A stretch of DNA of 64,000 bases from CAVVSD01 sp963757125 (lineage in GTDB: Bacteria > Actinomycetota > Thermoleophilia > Solirubrobacterales > Solirubrobacteraceae): positions 1,240,001 to 1,304,000 of the forward strand of contig CAVWQP010000004.1 in NCBI GenBank assembly GCA_963757125.1. Reading direction: 5' to 3'. The notes under the pieces were generated by a model, which was not told the DNA's origin, searched no databases, and saw only the letters and a program-made list of their open reading frames with translations. The translations under genes were made by a program, and so were the position numbers. Of this stretch, positions 29,432-37,264 are shown piece after piece; position 1 is the stretch's first letter, and each line of letters begins with the position of its first letter.

Positions 29432-30280
29432 TTAGCCGCAGAACGACACGAGCTCGCGGGCGACGCCGACCGCGTCGTCGTAGGCGATGAGGTAGCCGGT
29501 CCCAGGCAGGATCCGCAGCTGGCCGTCGGGGAGCAGGTCGAGCGCCTCCTCGGCCTCGCTCAGCGGGTGCGCGTCGTCCTCGTCGGCCCACAGCAGCAGC
29601 ACGGGCATGTCCAGGCCGCCGAGCTGGTCGAGCACGGCGCGCTGGGCGCCGCCCGGCCACGCGCGCGCGGCGCGCGCCCACGAGCGCGCGAGGTTCGGGT
29701 TGCCGCCGACGTCGGACATGGCGTGGCGGACGAGATCGCGCGCGGCGGGGTTGTTGCGCGCCGTGAGCTTCATGCCGCGCTCCGGCCGGACGGCGAGCTT
29801 CGCGGCGTGGGCGATCGCCCGGTCGAGCCCAGGTACGGAGCCCGCGCGGGCGACGGCGCGCACCAGGTCGCGGCGGGCCGGGTGCTGCGGTGGGCGGTGC
29901 AGGCGCGTCGGCATGATCACGAGCCGCCCGGGATGCAGATGCCCGTTGGCGACGGCGCGCAGCAGCACCTGGGCGCCCGCGCCGTGCCCCGCGACGAGCG
30001 GCCGCGGCCCCGCCGTGTCGACGCAGAAGGCCGCCATGACCTCGGCGAACCAGTCGAGCGTGTACGGGTGGCGCGGGCGGTCCTCGGAGTCGCCGTGAAG
30101 CGGCAGGTCGGGGAGGATCAGGCGGAAGCGATGGGTGAGGTGCTCGACGACCGGCTCGAACTCCCGGTGCGACAGCCCCGCGCTGTGCAGCAGCACGAGG
30201 CCGGGCCCGACGCCCGCCTCGCGGTAGGCGACGCGCGTCCCGTCGGCGGCGTGGAACAGGCGCAGCCGCAGCGGCGTCAT
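29432..30280 (-). CDS. Alpha/beta hydrolase fold protein lacking catalytic Ser and His
   Basis: 282 residues from ATG 30280. The fold is clear: GLVLLHSAGLSHREFEPVV, LILPDLPLHGDSEDRP, VAGHGAGAQVLLRAVA and VLLLWADEDDAHPLSEAEE. The nucleophile elbow reads GHGAG, with Gly where Ser is required, and the usual late His segment reads LPGTGYLIAYDD with Tyr. Both triad residues are therefore replaced and the protein is probably not a classical hydrolase. It overlaps the preceding lipoprotein gene by four bases and precedes fumC by 40 bases on the same strand. Confidence 0.72.
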   Translation of the reverse strand: MTPLRLRLFHAADGTRVAYREAGVGPGLVLLHSAGLSHREFEPVVEHLTHRFRLILPDLPLHGDSEDRPRHPYTLDWFAEVMAAFCVDTAGPRPLVAGHGAGAQVLLRAVANGHLHPGRLVIMPTRLHRPPQHPARRDLVRAVARAGSVPGLDRAIAHAAKLAVRPERGMKLTARNNPAARDLVRHAMSDVGGNPNLARSWARAARAWPGGAQRAVLDQLGGLDMPVLLLWADEDDAHPLSEAEEALDLLPDGQLRILPGTGYLIAYDDAVGVARELVSFCG

Positions 30281-30723
30281 CCCGATGCCTCCCCCGCGCG
30301 CAGGCCCTCGCCGAGCGCCGCCACCGACGCCGGGTCGGCGACCTCCGAACCGGTCCGCTCGAGGCGGTGCGTGAGCTCGGCGCTCGTGCCCGAGGAGCCC
30401 TCGATGCCGCGTCGCGCGGCGCCGATGAGGTAGCCGAGCTGCCGCGCCGCGGTGGGATCGCCGTCCGCCTTCGTCTCCAGGTTCTCGGCCACCGCGGTGA
30501 ACGTGATGCCCAGGTCCTGCAGGAGCGCGGGCGTCGCGGCGCCCCGCAGGCAGGAGGACAGAGCCGTGCCGTCCGGGAGCGTCACCGCGTCCGGCGCGCG
30601 GGCGAGCGCGCGCTCGACCTGGGCGCGATCGGTGCAGGCGGAGGAGAGCACCTCGTCCCCGGCGCCGCATGCTCCGAGCAGCGCCGCGCCGGCGCAGCCC
30701 AGCAGCAGCCACCTGCGGTGCAT
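30277..30723 (-). CDS. Putative lipoprotein
   Basis: 148 residues with a lipoprotein signal: MHRRWLLLGCAGAALLGAC, lipobox LGAC with Cys at about residue 19. The mature part (about 130 residues) is helical and Ala/Leu-rich with two further cysteines (SSACTDRA and LSSCLRGA) that could form a disulfide. No known domain recognised. Its stop overlaps the degenerate hydrolase start, so the two are co-translated. Only 23 bases separate it from the divergent MATE gene. Confidence 0.65.
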   Translation of the reverse strand: MHRRWLLLGCAGAALLGACGAGDEVLSSACTDRAQVERALARAPDAVTLPDGTALSSCLRGAATPALLQDLGITFTAVAENLETKADGDPTAARQLGYLIGAARRGIEGSSGTSAELTHRLERTGSEVADPASVAALGEGLRAGEASG

Positions 30724-30733
30724 CGACGCATCG

Positions 30734-30739
30734 TATCTT
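30734..30739 (+). promoter_or_regulatory. -10 box of leaderless MATE gene
   Basis: TATCTT ends seven bases before the ATG at 30747, and there is no Shine-Dalgarno sequence. This is one of seven such arrangements in the window. Confidence 0.5.
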
Positions 30740-30746
30740 CGCCGCG

Positions 30747-32058
30747 ATGCGCCGCAGCCCGCTGGACGGGGAGATCCTGCGCCTTGCGGCCCCCGCGCTC
30801 GGGGCGCTCGCGGCCGAGCCGCTCTATCTCCTCGTCGACACCGCCATCGTCGGGCACCTCGGCACGACGCAGCTCGCCGCGCTGGCGCTCGCCGCGTCGA
30901 TCCTCTCGACGCTCACCGGGCTGTGCATCTTCCTCACCTACGGGACCACCGCGCAGGTCGCGCGGCTGCACGGCGCCGGGGAGGAGCAGCGCGCCGGGCA
31001 GCTCGCGGCGCAGGCGCTCTGGCTCGCGTCGGCGATCGGCCTGGCGATCGCGGTCCTCTGCATCGCCCTCGCGGGGCCGATGATCCACCTCATCGGCGGG
31101 AGCGGCGAGTCCAGCGAGCTCGCGGAGCGCTACCTGCGCATCTCCGCGCTGGGGCTCCCGCTCGCGCTCATCGCCCTCGCCGGACAGGGGCATCTGCGCG
31201 GGATCGGGGACCTGCGGACGCCGCTCATCATCGTCGCCGCCGCCCAGGTCGTGAACGCGCTCCTCGAGGTCCTGTTCGTCTACGGGTTCGACTGGGGCCT
31301 CGACGGCTCGGCGATCGGCACCGTGATCGCGCAGGTCGGGATGGGAGGCGCGTTCGCCGTCCTGCTCCTGCGCGCCGGCGGGCCGGGGGTCGACCGCCGA
31401 CCCGCACCCGAGCTCATCAAGCCGCTCGTCCGGATCTCCTGGGAGCTCTTCCTGCGCTCGGCGTCGCTGCTCATCGCGTTCCTGACCGCCAGCGCCGTCC
31501 TGGCCAGGGTGGGCGAGACGTCGCTGGCGGCGCACCAGATCGCGTTCGGCATCTTCATCTTCATCGCGCTCGTGCTCGACGCGGTGGCGATCGCCGCGCA
31601 GGTGCTCGTCGGGCGCATGCTGGGGGCGGGCGACGTCGAGGGCGCGGTGGCGGCGGGGAGGCGCGTCATCGGCTGGTCGCTCGGCGTTCAGCCTGCTGGT
31701 CGGCGCGCTGCTGCTGCTGGGCCGCGACGTGCTCCCGCACGCGTTCACCGACGATCCCGCCGTGATCGATCGCGCCGAGGCGCTCTGGCCACTGTTCATC
31801 GTCATGCAGCCCCTGAGCGGGGTCGTGTTCGCGCTGGACGGGATCCTCATCGGCGCCGGCGACACGCGCTACCTCGCGCTCTCGATGCTCGTCGCCGGGC
31901 CCCTGACCTACGTGCCGATCGCGCTCCTCGCCCTGGCCGAGGGCTGGGGCGTGCGCGGCGTGTGGCTCGGCCTGCTCGCGCTCATGTTCGTGCGCCTCGT
32001 GGCGCTCGTGATCCGCTTCCGGTCACGGCGCTGGGCCGTCGTCGGCGTGACCGCCTAG
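30747..32058 (+). CDS. MATE family efflux transporter, frame break near 31683
   Basis: Starts ATG 30747. The first frame gives about 312 residues with repeated transmembrane helices and the MATE N-motif region PLYLLVDTAIVGHLGT, then LPLALIALAGQGHLRGIGD and SLAAHQIAFGIFIF. Near 31683 the chain moves to the next frame and continues LLVGALLLLGRDVLPHAFTD and GVVFALDGILIGAGDTRYLA to 32058. Removing one G in TCGGCG yields SLAFSLLVGALL, a normal helix. Intact length would be about 436 residues with 12 helices. MATE proteins (DinF-like branch) export organic cations and drugs using Na+ or H+. Confidence 0.85.
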
Positions 32059-32816
32059 AGCGGGTCGGGCACGGGGAGGCCGGCCCGGCGCATCCCCGCC
32101 TCGATCGCACCGATCGTCTCGTCCATGACGCGGATGCGCGCCCAGCGCTTGGAGTCGCCCTCGACGAGGATCCACGGCGCCTCGGGGACGTCGGTCCGCT
32201 CGAGCATCTCCTCGATCGCCTCCTCGTAGGCGGCGCGCTTCTCGCGGTTGCGCCAGTCCTCGTCGGTGAGCTTCCAGCCCTTGAGCGGATTGTCCTGGCG
32301 CGCCTCGAAGCGCTCGAGCTGCTCCTTCGGCGAGACGTGCAGCCAGAACTTCAGGAGGACCATGCCCTCGGCGACGAGCGAGCGCTCGAAGTCCGCGATC
32401 TCGCCGTACGCGCGGCGCCACTCCTCCTCGCTCGCGAAGCCCTCGACGCGCTCGACGAGCACCCGGCCGTACCAGGAGCGGTCCATGATGGCCATCCCGC
32501 CCCAGCCGGGCAGCGCGGGCCAGAAGCGCCAGAGGAAGTGGTGGCGCTTCTCGTCGTGCGTCGGCGCGGCGAAGGACGTGACGCGCACGTGGCGGGGATC
32601 GAGGTCGGCGACGAGCCGCTTGATCGCGCCGCCCTTGCCCGACGCGTCCCAGCCCTCGAACACCGCGCACACGGGCGGCCCGAGGGTGCCGTCGCCGATG
32701 AGGCCGCCGCACGCGAGACGCAGCTGCAGGAGGCGCCTGCCGCCCTCCTCGAGCCGTGCGTTCTGCTCCTTGCGGCTGAGTCGCAGCGTGAGGTCGAGCT
32801 CGTCGAGCCGCCCCAT
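32055..32816 (-). CDS. Polyphosphate kinase 2 family protein
   Basis: 253 residues, one PPK2 domain. Walker A EGWDASGKGGAIKRLV, then DPRHVRVTSFAAPTHDEKRH, the lid/Walker B DRSWYGRVLVERVEGF, and ARQDNPLKGWKLTDEDWRNR near the C-terminus. PPK2 enzymes transfer phosphate between polyphosphate and nucleoside mono- or diphosphates. The subclass cannot be decided by eye. It overlaps the HD-GYP gene by one base (TGATG) and converges with the MATE gene (three shared bases). Confidence 0.9.
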   Translation of the reverse strand: MGRLDELDLTLRLSRKEQNARLEEGGRRLLQLRLACGGLIGDGTLGPPVCAVFEGWDASGKGGAIKRLVADLDPRHVRVTSFAAPTHDEKRHHFLWRFWPALPGWGGMAIMDRSWYGRVLVERVEGFASEEEWRRAYGEIADFERSLVAEGMVLLKFWLHVSPKEQLERFEARQDNPLKGWKLTDEDWRNREKRAAYEEAIEEMLERTDVPEAPWILVEGDSKRWARIRVMDETIGAIEAGMRRAGLPVPDPL

Positions 32817-34174
32817 CAGGCGGCGCCTTCGGCGCCGGTCGCCGGGGCGATCGAGCTCGCGATGCGCTCCTCCATGGCGAGCTCGCGGTCGAAGTCGGCG
32901 CCGTCGGCGTGGCGGTAGTCCAGGCCGCGGCCGGCGAGCAGCTTCGCGAGGACCTCGACGTACGCCGGGTCGAGCTGGCGGCCCGCGACCCGCCGCAGCT
33001 CGGTGAGCGCCTCGAACGAGGTCATCTTCGTGCGGTACGTGTCCTCCGCCGTGAGCGTGTCGTACGTCTCCGCGACCGCCACGATCCGCGCGATCGCCGG
33101 GATCCCGTCGCCGCCGAGGGCGTCCGGATAGCCGCGCCCGTCCATCCGCTCGTGATGCGCGCGCACGATCTCCGCGACCGGGCCGTAGACCCCGAGGTCG
33201 CGCAGGAGGTCCGCGCCGAGCTCGGGGTGGCGGCGGATCGCGTCCCAGTCGGCCTCGCGCAGGGAGCCGTCGCGCTCGAGGACCCGGTCGGCCAGCGCGA
33301 ACTTGCCGATGTCGTGCAGCAACCCCGCGGTGTGCGCCAGCTCCTGGTCGCGGCGCGTCATGCCAGCCTCCGCGGCGATGTCCCGCGCGAAGGCGGCGAC
33401 GGCCGCGGCGTGCCGTGCCGCGCGGCCGTCGCGGCGGTCGAGCGTGCGGATGAGCCCTGACAGGACCCCCCACGAGAGCGAGGCGTACTGTGCCGTGCGC
33501 TCCCGCGCGGTGACGACGAGGCGCGCCATGTACGTGAAGGCGACGATCAGCAGGAGGACGAGGGCGCTCGCCCCCACGCCGAAGCGCTCGTACACCTCTG
33601 CGACCGCGAGCGTGAGCGCGACGGTGAGCCCGAGCGCCGGCAGCAGCTGCGCCGGCGGCCGCAGGACCTGGCGCAGCGAGAGCCCGTCCATGAGCGCGAG
33701 CAGGCTGCACGCGAGGATGAAGTTGACGGTCAGGTCGACGACCGCCGCCGCCGCGAGCACCGCGAGGAACTCGACGCGCGGGATCGCGTCGGACGCGAGC
33801 GCGTCGAGCATCGTGCCCGCGATGAGCGCGGGGATCCCGATCGCGGCGAGGTTGACGACGAACGCCTGCGGCCGGTACCGCTGGCTCAGCCAGGCGACGC
33901 TCTCGGAGAAGACGACGATCGCGAACGCCTCGGCCGGGCCGAGATACGCCGCGGCGAGCATGATGCAGACGAAGGACGCCGAGACGTCCATCGCTCCCTG
34001 CCACTGTGCGGCGGTGAGCGAACCGAGCGCGGCGCAGAGCGCGAGGATGATCGCCAGGCCGTTGCCGATGTCGTCATGCGGCAGCACCGCCGCCCAGCCG
34101 AACGCGATCGCCACGAGCGCCCCTGCTGCGGCAAGGGACCAGCTTGGATGCCCCGCCCGGGCTCCGACCGCCAT
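32816..34174 (-). CDS. Membrane HD-GYP domain phosphohydrolase
   Basis: 452 residues. The N-terminal half holds about seven or eight hydrophobic segments (MASE-like membrane sensor) up to residue ~225. The C-terminal half is an HD-GYP domain: LAHTAGLLHDIGKFALADRV (HD), RRHPELGADLLRDL, and HHERMDGRGYPDALGGD (HHE...GYP), then AVAETYDTLTAE. HD-GYP proteins hydrolyse cyclic-di-GMP. It is translationally coupled to a polyphosphate kinase, and 58 bases upstream lies a tiny membrane-peptide gene that may share the transcript. The sensed signal is unknown. Confidence 0.9.
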   Translation of the reverse strand: MAVGARAGHPSWSLAAAGALVAIAFGWAAVLPHDDIGNGLAIILALCAALGSLTAAQWQGAMDVSASFVCIMLAAAYLGPAEAFAIVVFSESVAWLSQRYRPQAFVVNLAAIGIPALIAGTMLDALASDAIPRVEFLAVLAAAAVVDLTVNFILACSLLALMDGLSLRQVLRPPAQLLPALGLTVALTLAVAEVYERFGVGASALVLLLIVAFTYMARLVVTARERTAQYASLSWGVLSGLIRTLDRRDGRAARHAAAVAAFARDIAAEAGMTRRDQELAHTAGLLHDIGKFALADRVLERDGSLREADWDAIRRHPELGADLLRDLGVYGPVAEIVRAHHERMDGRGYPDALGGDGIPAIARIVAVAETYDTLTAEDTYRTKMTSFEALTELRRVAGRQLDPAYVEVLAKLLAGRGLDYRHADGADFDRELAMEERIASSIAPATGAEGAA

Positions 34175-34232
34175 GCCAGGACGTTATCGCCCGGACGGTG
34201 CGGCGGCGCGGGCCCACGGCGGAGAGCTCGTG

Positions 34233-34325
34233 TCAGCGGATCTTGAAGTTCCCGCCCGTGGCGGCGAGGGCGCCGACGACGACGAACAGCACTCCATACG
34301 AACGGGTCTTGAGCTGAGACAGCAT
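34233..34325 (-). CDS. 30-residue single-span membrane peptide
   Basis: ATG 34325 is preceded by a textbook ribosome binding site, GGAGG with six bases to the ATG. The peptide has a basic N-terminus (LSQLKTRS), one hydrophobic span (YGVLFVVVGALAATGG) and a basic end (NFKIR). The good ribosome site in a genome where most starts lack one, and the amphipathic layout, make this a real small gene in my view. It lies upstream of the HD-GYP gene on the same strand. No family recognised. Confidence 0.55.
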   Translation of the reverse strand: MLSQLKTRSYGVLFVVVGALAATGGNFKIR

Positions 34326-34467
34326 TTTCGGCCTCCGGCAGTCGGTTGAACGTCCAGCGACCGTAGACTCAAACCTTCCAAAGCGCACCGCTTCTGGAGC
34401 AAATAGTGTGCAAAGCCACGGGAATCGACGCACTTCCTACCGAGACCAGCCACCCTGCGATCACCCC

Positions 34468-35367
34468 ATGCGGACACTGAAAACCAGCGAAGCGGCAGCG
34501 CTGCTCAACGTCAGCCCGAACACGCTCCGCGCGTGGGAACGGCGGTTCGGCTATCCGCGCCCGCAGCGCTCGTCGGGTCAGCACCGGCTGTACATCCACG
34601 GCGAGGTCGCCGCTCTTCGAGACGCCCTGCAGGAGGGCCTGTCGATCTCGTCCGCCGTGAGCCGCGCACGTGAGGCGCTCACCGCGGATACGGACTCGCT
34701 CGTCGGAGCGCTGAGCTCGTTCGAGCTGGAGCGCGCCGACCTCGCGATGGAGGCCGCGCTGGCGCTGCGCTCGCTGGAGCGGTCGGTGGAGGAGGTCCTC
34801 CTCCCGACGTTCGACGAGCTCGCCAGCCGCAACGGCATCGAGAGCGCGCCGTGGGCCTTCGCAGCCCGCTGGGCCGACGGATGGCTGCGCCGCGCGCAGC
34901 GCCTGTCGCCGGCGCCGGCGCGCAACATCAGCGTGCTCGTGGGGGACGCGACGCGCGACGAGCTCGACCCCGACGCGCTGGCCGTCAGGGCCCTGGAGCT
35001 GTTCCTCGCGCGGGCGGGCGCGCGCGTGTTGAGCCTGCCGGTGACCGGCGTCTCCGGTCTCGGCGACGTCCTCGAGGCGCATCCGCCGACGTTCGTGATC
35101 ATCGCCGGCGCCAACGTGCCCGACGACCACGTCGCGCGCTGGGCGTACCAGGCGCGCAGCGCGTCGGGCCCGCTCCCGGTCATGCTCTTCCGCCGCCCCG
35201 CGCCCTCCGGCAGCGTCCGGGCGACCGCACGCGCGCTCCCCGAGGGCCCGTTCGAGGCGCATCGCGTCGCGCTCGGCGTGCTCGAGGAGACGCCGGGCCA
35301 GAAGGAGAACCGGTTCCAGTCCGGTGCGCGCCGCGTCTCGGCCGCGCGGCGGAGGGTCGGCACGTGA
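34468..35367 (+). CDS. MerR family regulator with degenerate B12-binding-like C-terminus (copy 1)
   Basis: 299 residues from ATG 34468, the point where MerR homology begins; an upstream start adds 20 non-conserved residues. The winged helix reads TSEAAALLNVSPNTLRAWER then RFGYPRPQRSSGQHRLY. A helical middle has ERSVEEVLLPTFDEL, and a Rossmann-like end contains VGDATRDELDPDALAVRALE and FVIIAGANVPDDH. This architecture matches CarH/LitR-type MerR regulators, but the cobalamin DxHxxG motif is absent. A paralogue lies 0.55 kb downstream. The next gene overlaps by four bases (GTGA). Confidence 0.78.
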   Translation: MRTLKTSEAAALLNVSPNTLRAWERRFGYPRPQRSSGQHRLYIHGEVAALRDALQEGLSISSAVSRAREALTADTDSLVGALSSFELERADLAMEAALALRSLERSVEEVLLPTFDELASRNGIESAPWAFAARWADGWLRRAQRLSPAPARNISVLVGDATRDELDPDALAVRALELFLARAGARVLSLPVTGVSGLGDVLEAHPPTFVIIAGANVPDDHVARWAYQARSASGPLPVMLFRRPAPSGSVRATARALPEGPFEAHRVALGVLEETPGQKENRFQSGARRVSAARRRVGT

Positions 35368-35846
35368 CCCGCGCGCTCCGCGCCGTCCGGGTCGACGCGC
35401 ACGGCCGCCCCGTCGAGGCGTTCTGCGGGCACTGCGGCCGGCCGCCCGAGGTCACCGAGGAGCAGCCGTCCACGCGCGTCTGCCGGCGCTGCGGGCTCGG
35501 GCTCGTGCTCCAGGCGCCCAAGGGCATCGCTCCGCAGGTCGGCGAGCCGTTCCTCGTCGTCGACTCCCGGCTGGAGGTCTGCGCGCTGTCGCGCAAGGCC
35601 GAGGACCTGCTCGGGGTGCCGGAGACGCGCGCGGTGAACCGCCACATCTCCGAGTTCCTGACGCCGGCCGCCGCCGAGGCCACGAGCCCCGAGGATCTGC
35701 TGACGAGCCTCGTCGTCGCGGCGACGAACGAGGAGGACGCGCAGACCGTCGTCGTCCGCCCCGTCGGCGAGTTCGGCGTGCGCTACCGGGCGCGGATCGG
35801 GCCGTGCGGCCCGCCGAAGGCCGCGCTCATCGTGCTCTCGGAGTAG
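35364..35846 (+). CDS. Zinc-ribbon plus PAS-like sensory protein
   Basis: 160 residues from GTG 35364, coupled to the upstream MerR gene. An N-terminal zinc ribbon is formed by FCGHCGRPP and VCRRCGLG. The following ~100 residues look like a PAS fold: GEPFLVVDSRLEVCALSRKA, then EDLLGVPETRAVNRHISEFL, the typical 'sensing and moving to next sentence' PAS beginning. No output domain, so it probably works by protein contact, perhaps with the MerR proteins either side. Ligand unknown. Confidence 0.6.
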   Translation: MTRALRAVRVDAHGRPVEAFCGHCGRPPEVTEEQPSTRVCRRCGLGLVLQAPKGIAPQVGEPFLVVDSRLEVCALSRKAEDLLGVPETRAVNRHISEFLTPAAAEATSPEDLLTSLVVAATNEEDAQTVVVRPVGEFGVRYRARIGPCGPPKAALIVLSE

Positions 35847-35914
35847 GTCCCGGCCCCACTGCAGCGGCGCTTGCGCGCCTTGAGCGCGCGCGCCCAGGCG
35901 GCGATAAGTCCGTC

Positions 35915-36781
35915 ATGACGACGGTGCGGACGAACGCCGCGGCATCGATGCTCGGCGTCAGCCCGAACACGCTGAGGTCCTGGGAGCGGCGCTTCGGCTA
36001 CCCGACGCCGCGCCGGACCGCGGGCGGACACCGCCAGTTCGACGTCCGCGAGCTCGAGGCGCTGCGCGAGGCGTTCGAGCAGACGCACAACGTGTCCTCC
36101 GCCGTGCGGCTCGCCCGCGAGCGGGGCCCGGGCCCGGCCTCGCCGCGCCGGCTGCGCAGCGCGCTCATGCGCTACGACGAGGACGAGGCCGACCGCGTCC
36201 TCGAGGAGAGCCTCATGGTCCGCTCGGTCGAGCGGACCGTCGAGGAGGTCCTGCTCCCGGGGGTCGAGCTCATCGCGACGCCCGTCGGCGACCCGCCGAG
36301 CCCCGAGCACGGGTTCGCCTGGGGCTGGGCGAGCGGGTGGATGGCGACCGCGCGCCGCGCCGCCCCCCAGGTCGCACGCGAGGAGGGCGTGCTCATCCTC
36401 GACGCGAGCCGCCGCCCCGACGTCGACGGGCTGCATGCGCAGGCGCTCGAGCTGCTGCTGCGTCGCGCGGGCGTGCGCGCGCTGTGCCTCGCGTTCGACT
36501 TCGAGCCCGGCCGTCTCGCCCGGGCGCTGGAGACGCTGACGCCGCGCGTCGTCCTGCTCACCGGGCACCGCGCGTCGCTGGACGCGCTCGGCCGGCTCGT
36601 CTACGTCGCCAGGCGATCGGGGACCGGCGTCGGCGTCTTCGACTTCCGCGGCGCGCTGCCGGAGAACGGCGCCTCGACCGTGCCCCGTCTCGGGCCGCGG
36701 GCCTCCGCTGCGCGCGACACGATCATCGGGCACCTGGACGGGCGCGCGGCGAACCGCGAAGCGCTCCGTTCGTCCGCCTGA
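35915..36781 (+). CDS. MerR family regulator with degenerate B12-binding-like C-terminus (copy 2)
   Basis: 288 residues from ATG 35915. DNA-binding domain NAAASMLGVSPNTLRSWERR then FGYPTPRRTAGGHRQFD, helical linker VERTVEEVLLPGVELI, and a Rossmann-like end with LILDASRRPDVDGLHAQALE and RVVLLTGHRASLDALG. The shared SPNTLRxWERRFGYP and (E)RxVEEVLLP segments show it is a paralogue of the gene at 34468. It too lacks the cobalamin histidine motif. Target genes unknown. Confidence 0.78.
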   Translation: MTTVRTNAAASMLGVSPNTLRSWERRFGYPTPRRTAGGHRQFDVRELEALREAFEQTHNVSSAVRLARERGPGPASPRRLRSALMRYDEDEADRVLEESLMVRSVERTVEEVLLPGVELIATPVGDPPSPEHGFAWGWASGWMATARRAAPQVAREEGVLILDASRRPDVDGLHAQALELLLRRAGVRALCLAFDFEPGRLARALETLTPRVVLLTGHRASLDALGRLVYVARRSGTGVGVFDFRGALPENGASTVPRLGPRASAARDTIIGHLDGRAANREALRSSA

Positions 36782-36802
36782 AGACGTACGCTCCCGAACG
36801 AG

Positions 36803-37237
36803 ATGGCCCTCGTGCCGGGTGACCCGCTGGCCCACCGCGCGCTCGACTCGCTGCTGCGCGCCGAGGCGACGGTGCGCCGTCGGCTGACCGCGGACCTCGA
36901 GCGCGAGGGGGTCTCGGCCACGGGCTTCTCGGTGCTCGTCGTCCTCACCACCGCCGGGGGCGAGCTCGAGCTGCGCACGCTGCGCGCCCGGCTGCGCACG
37001 TCGAAGGCCAACGCGACGGAGGTCGTGACGACCCTCGAGTCGCGCGGCCTCGTGACGCGGCGGCGCCTGCTCGCCGACAAGCGCGCGGCGACGATCGCGG
37101 TGACGCCGCGCGGGGAGGAGCTCGTCGAGCGCCTCTTCCCGGGGCACACGCGCCGGGTGGCCGACGCGTTCGCGGTGCTCGACGAGGGCGAGAAGCGGTC
37201 GCTGGCGTCGATCTGCCGCAAGCTCTCCGCAGCCTGA
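36803..37237 (+). CDS. MarR family transcriptional regulator
   Basis: 144 residues. The winged helix is seen in LRARLRTSKANATEVVTTLE, SRGLVTRRRLLADKRAATIA and VTPRGEELVERLFP, the standard MarR helix-wing-helix layout. A TACGCT box ends ten bases upstream of the start. The following gene, a sugar dehydrogenase, begins 27 bases later, so co-transcription is possible. Ligand unknown. Confidence 0.87.
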   Translation: MALVPGDPLAHRALDSLLRAEATVRRRLTADLEREGVSATGFSVLVVLTTAGGELELRTLRARLRTSKANATEVVTTLESRGLVTRRRLLADKRAATIAVTPRGEELVERLFPGHTRRVADAFAVLDEGEKRSLASICRKLSAA

Positions 37238-37264
37238 GGCTCGGCGTCTACCGTGGGGATTCCC

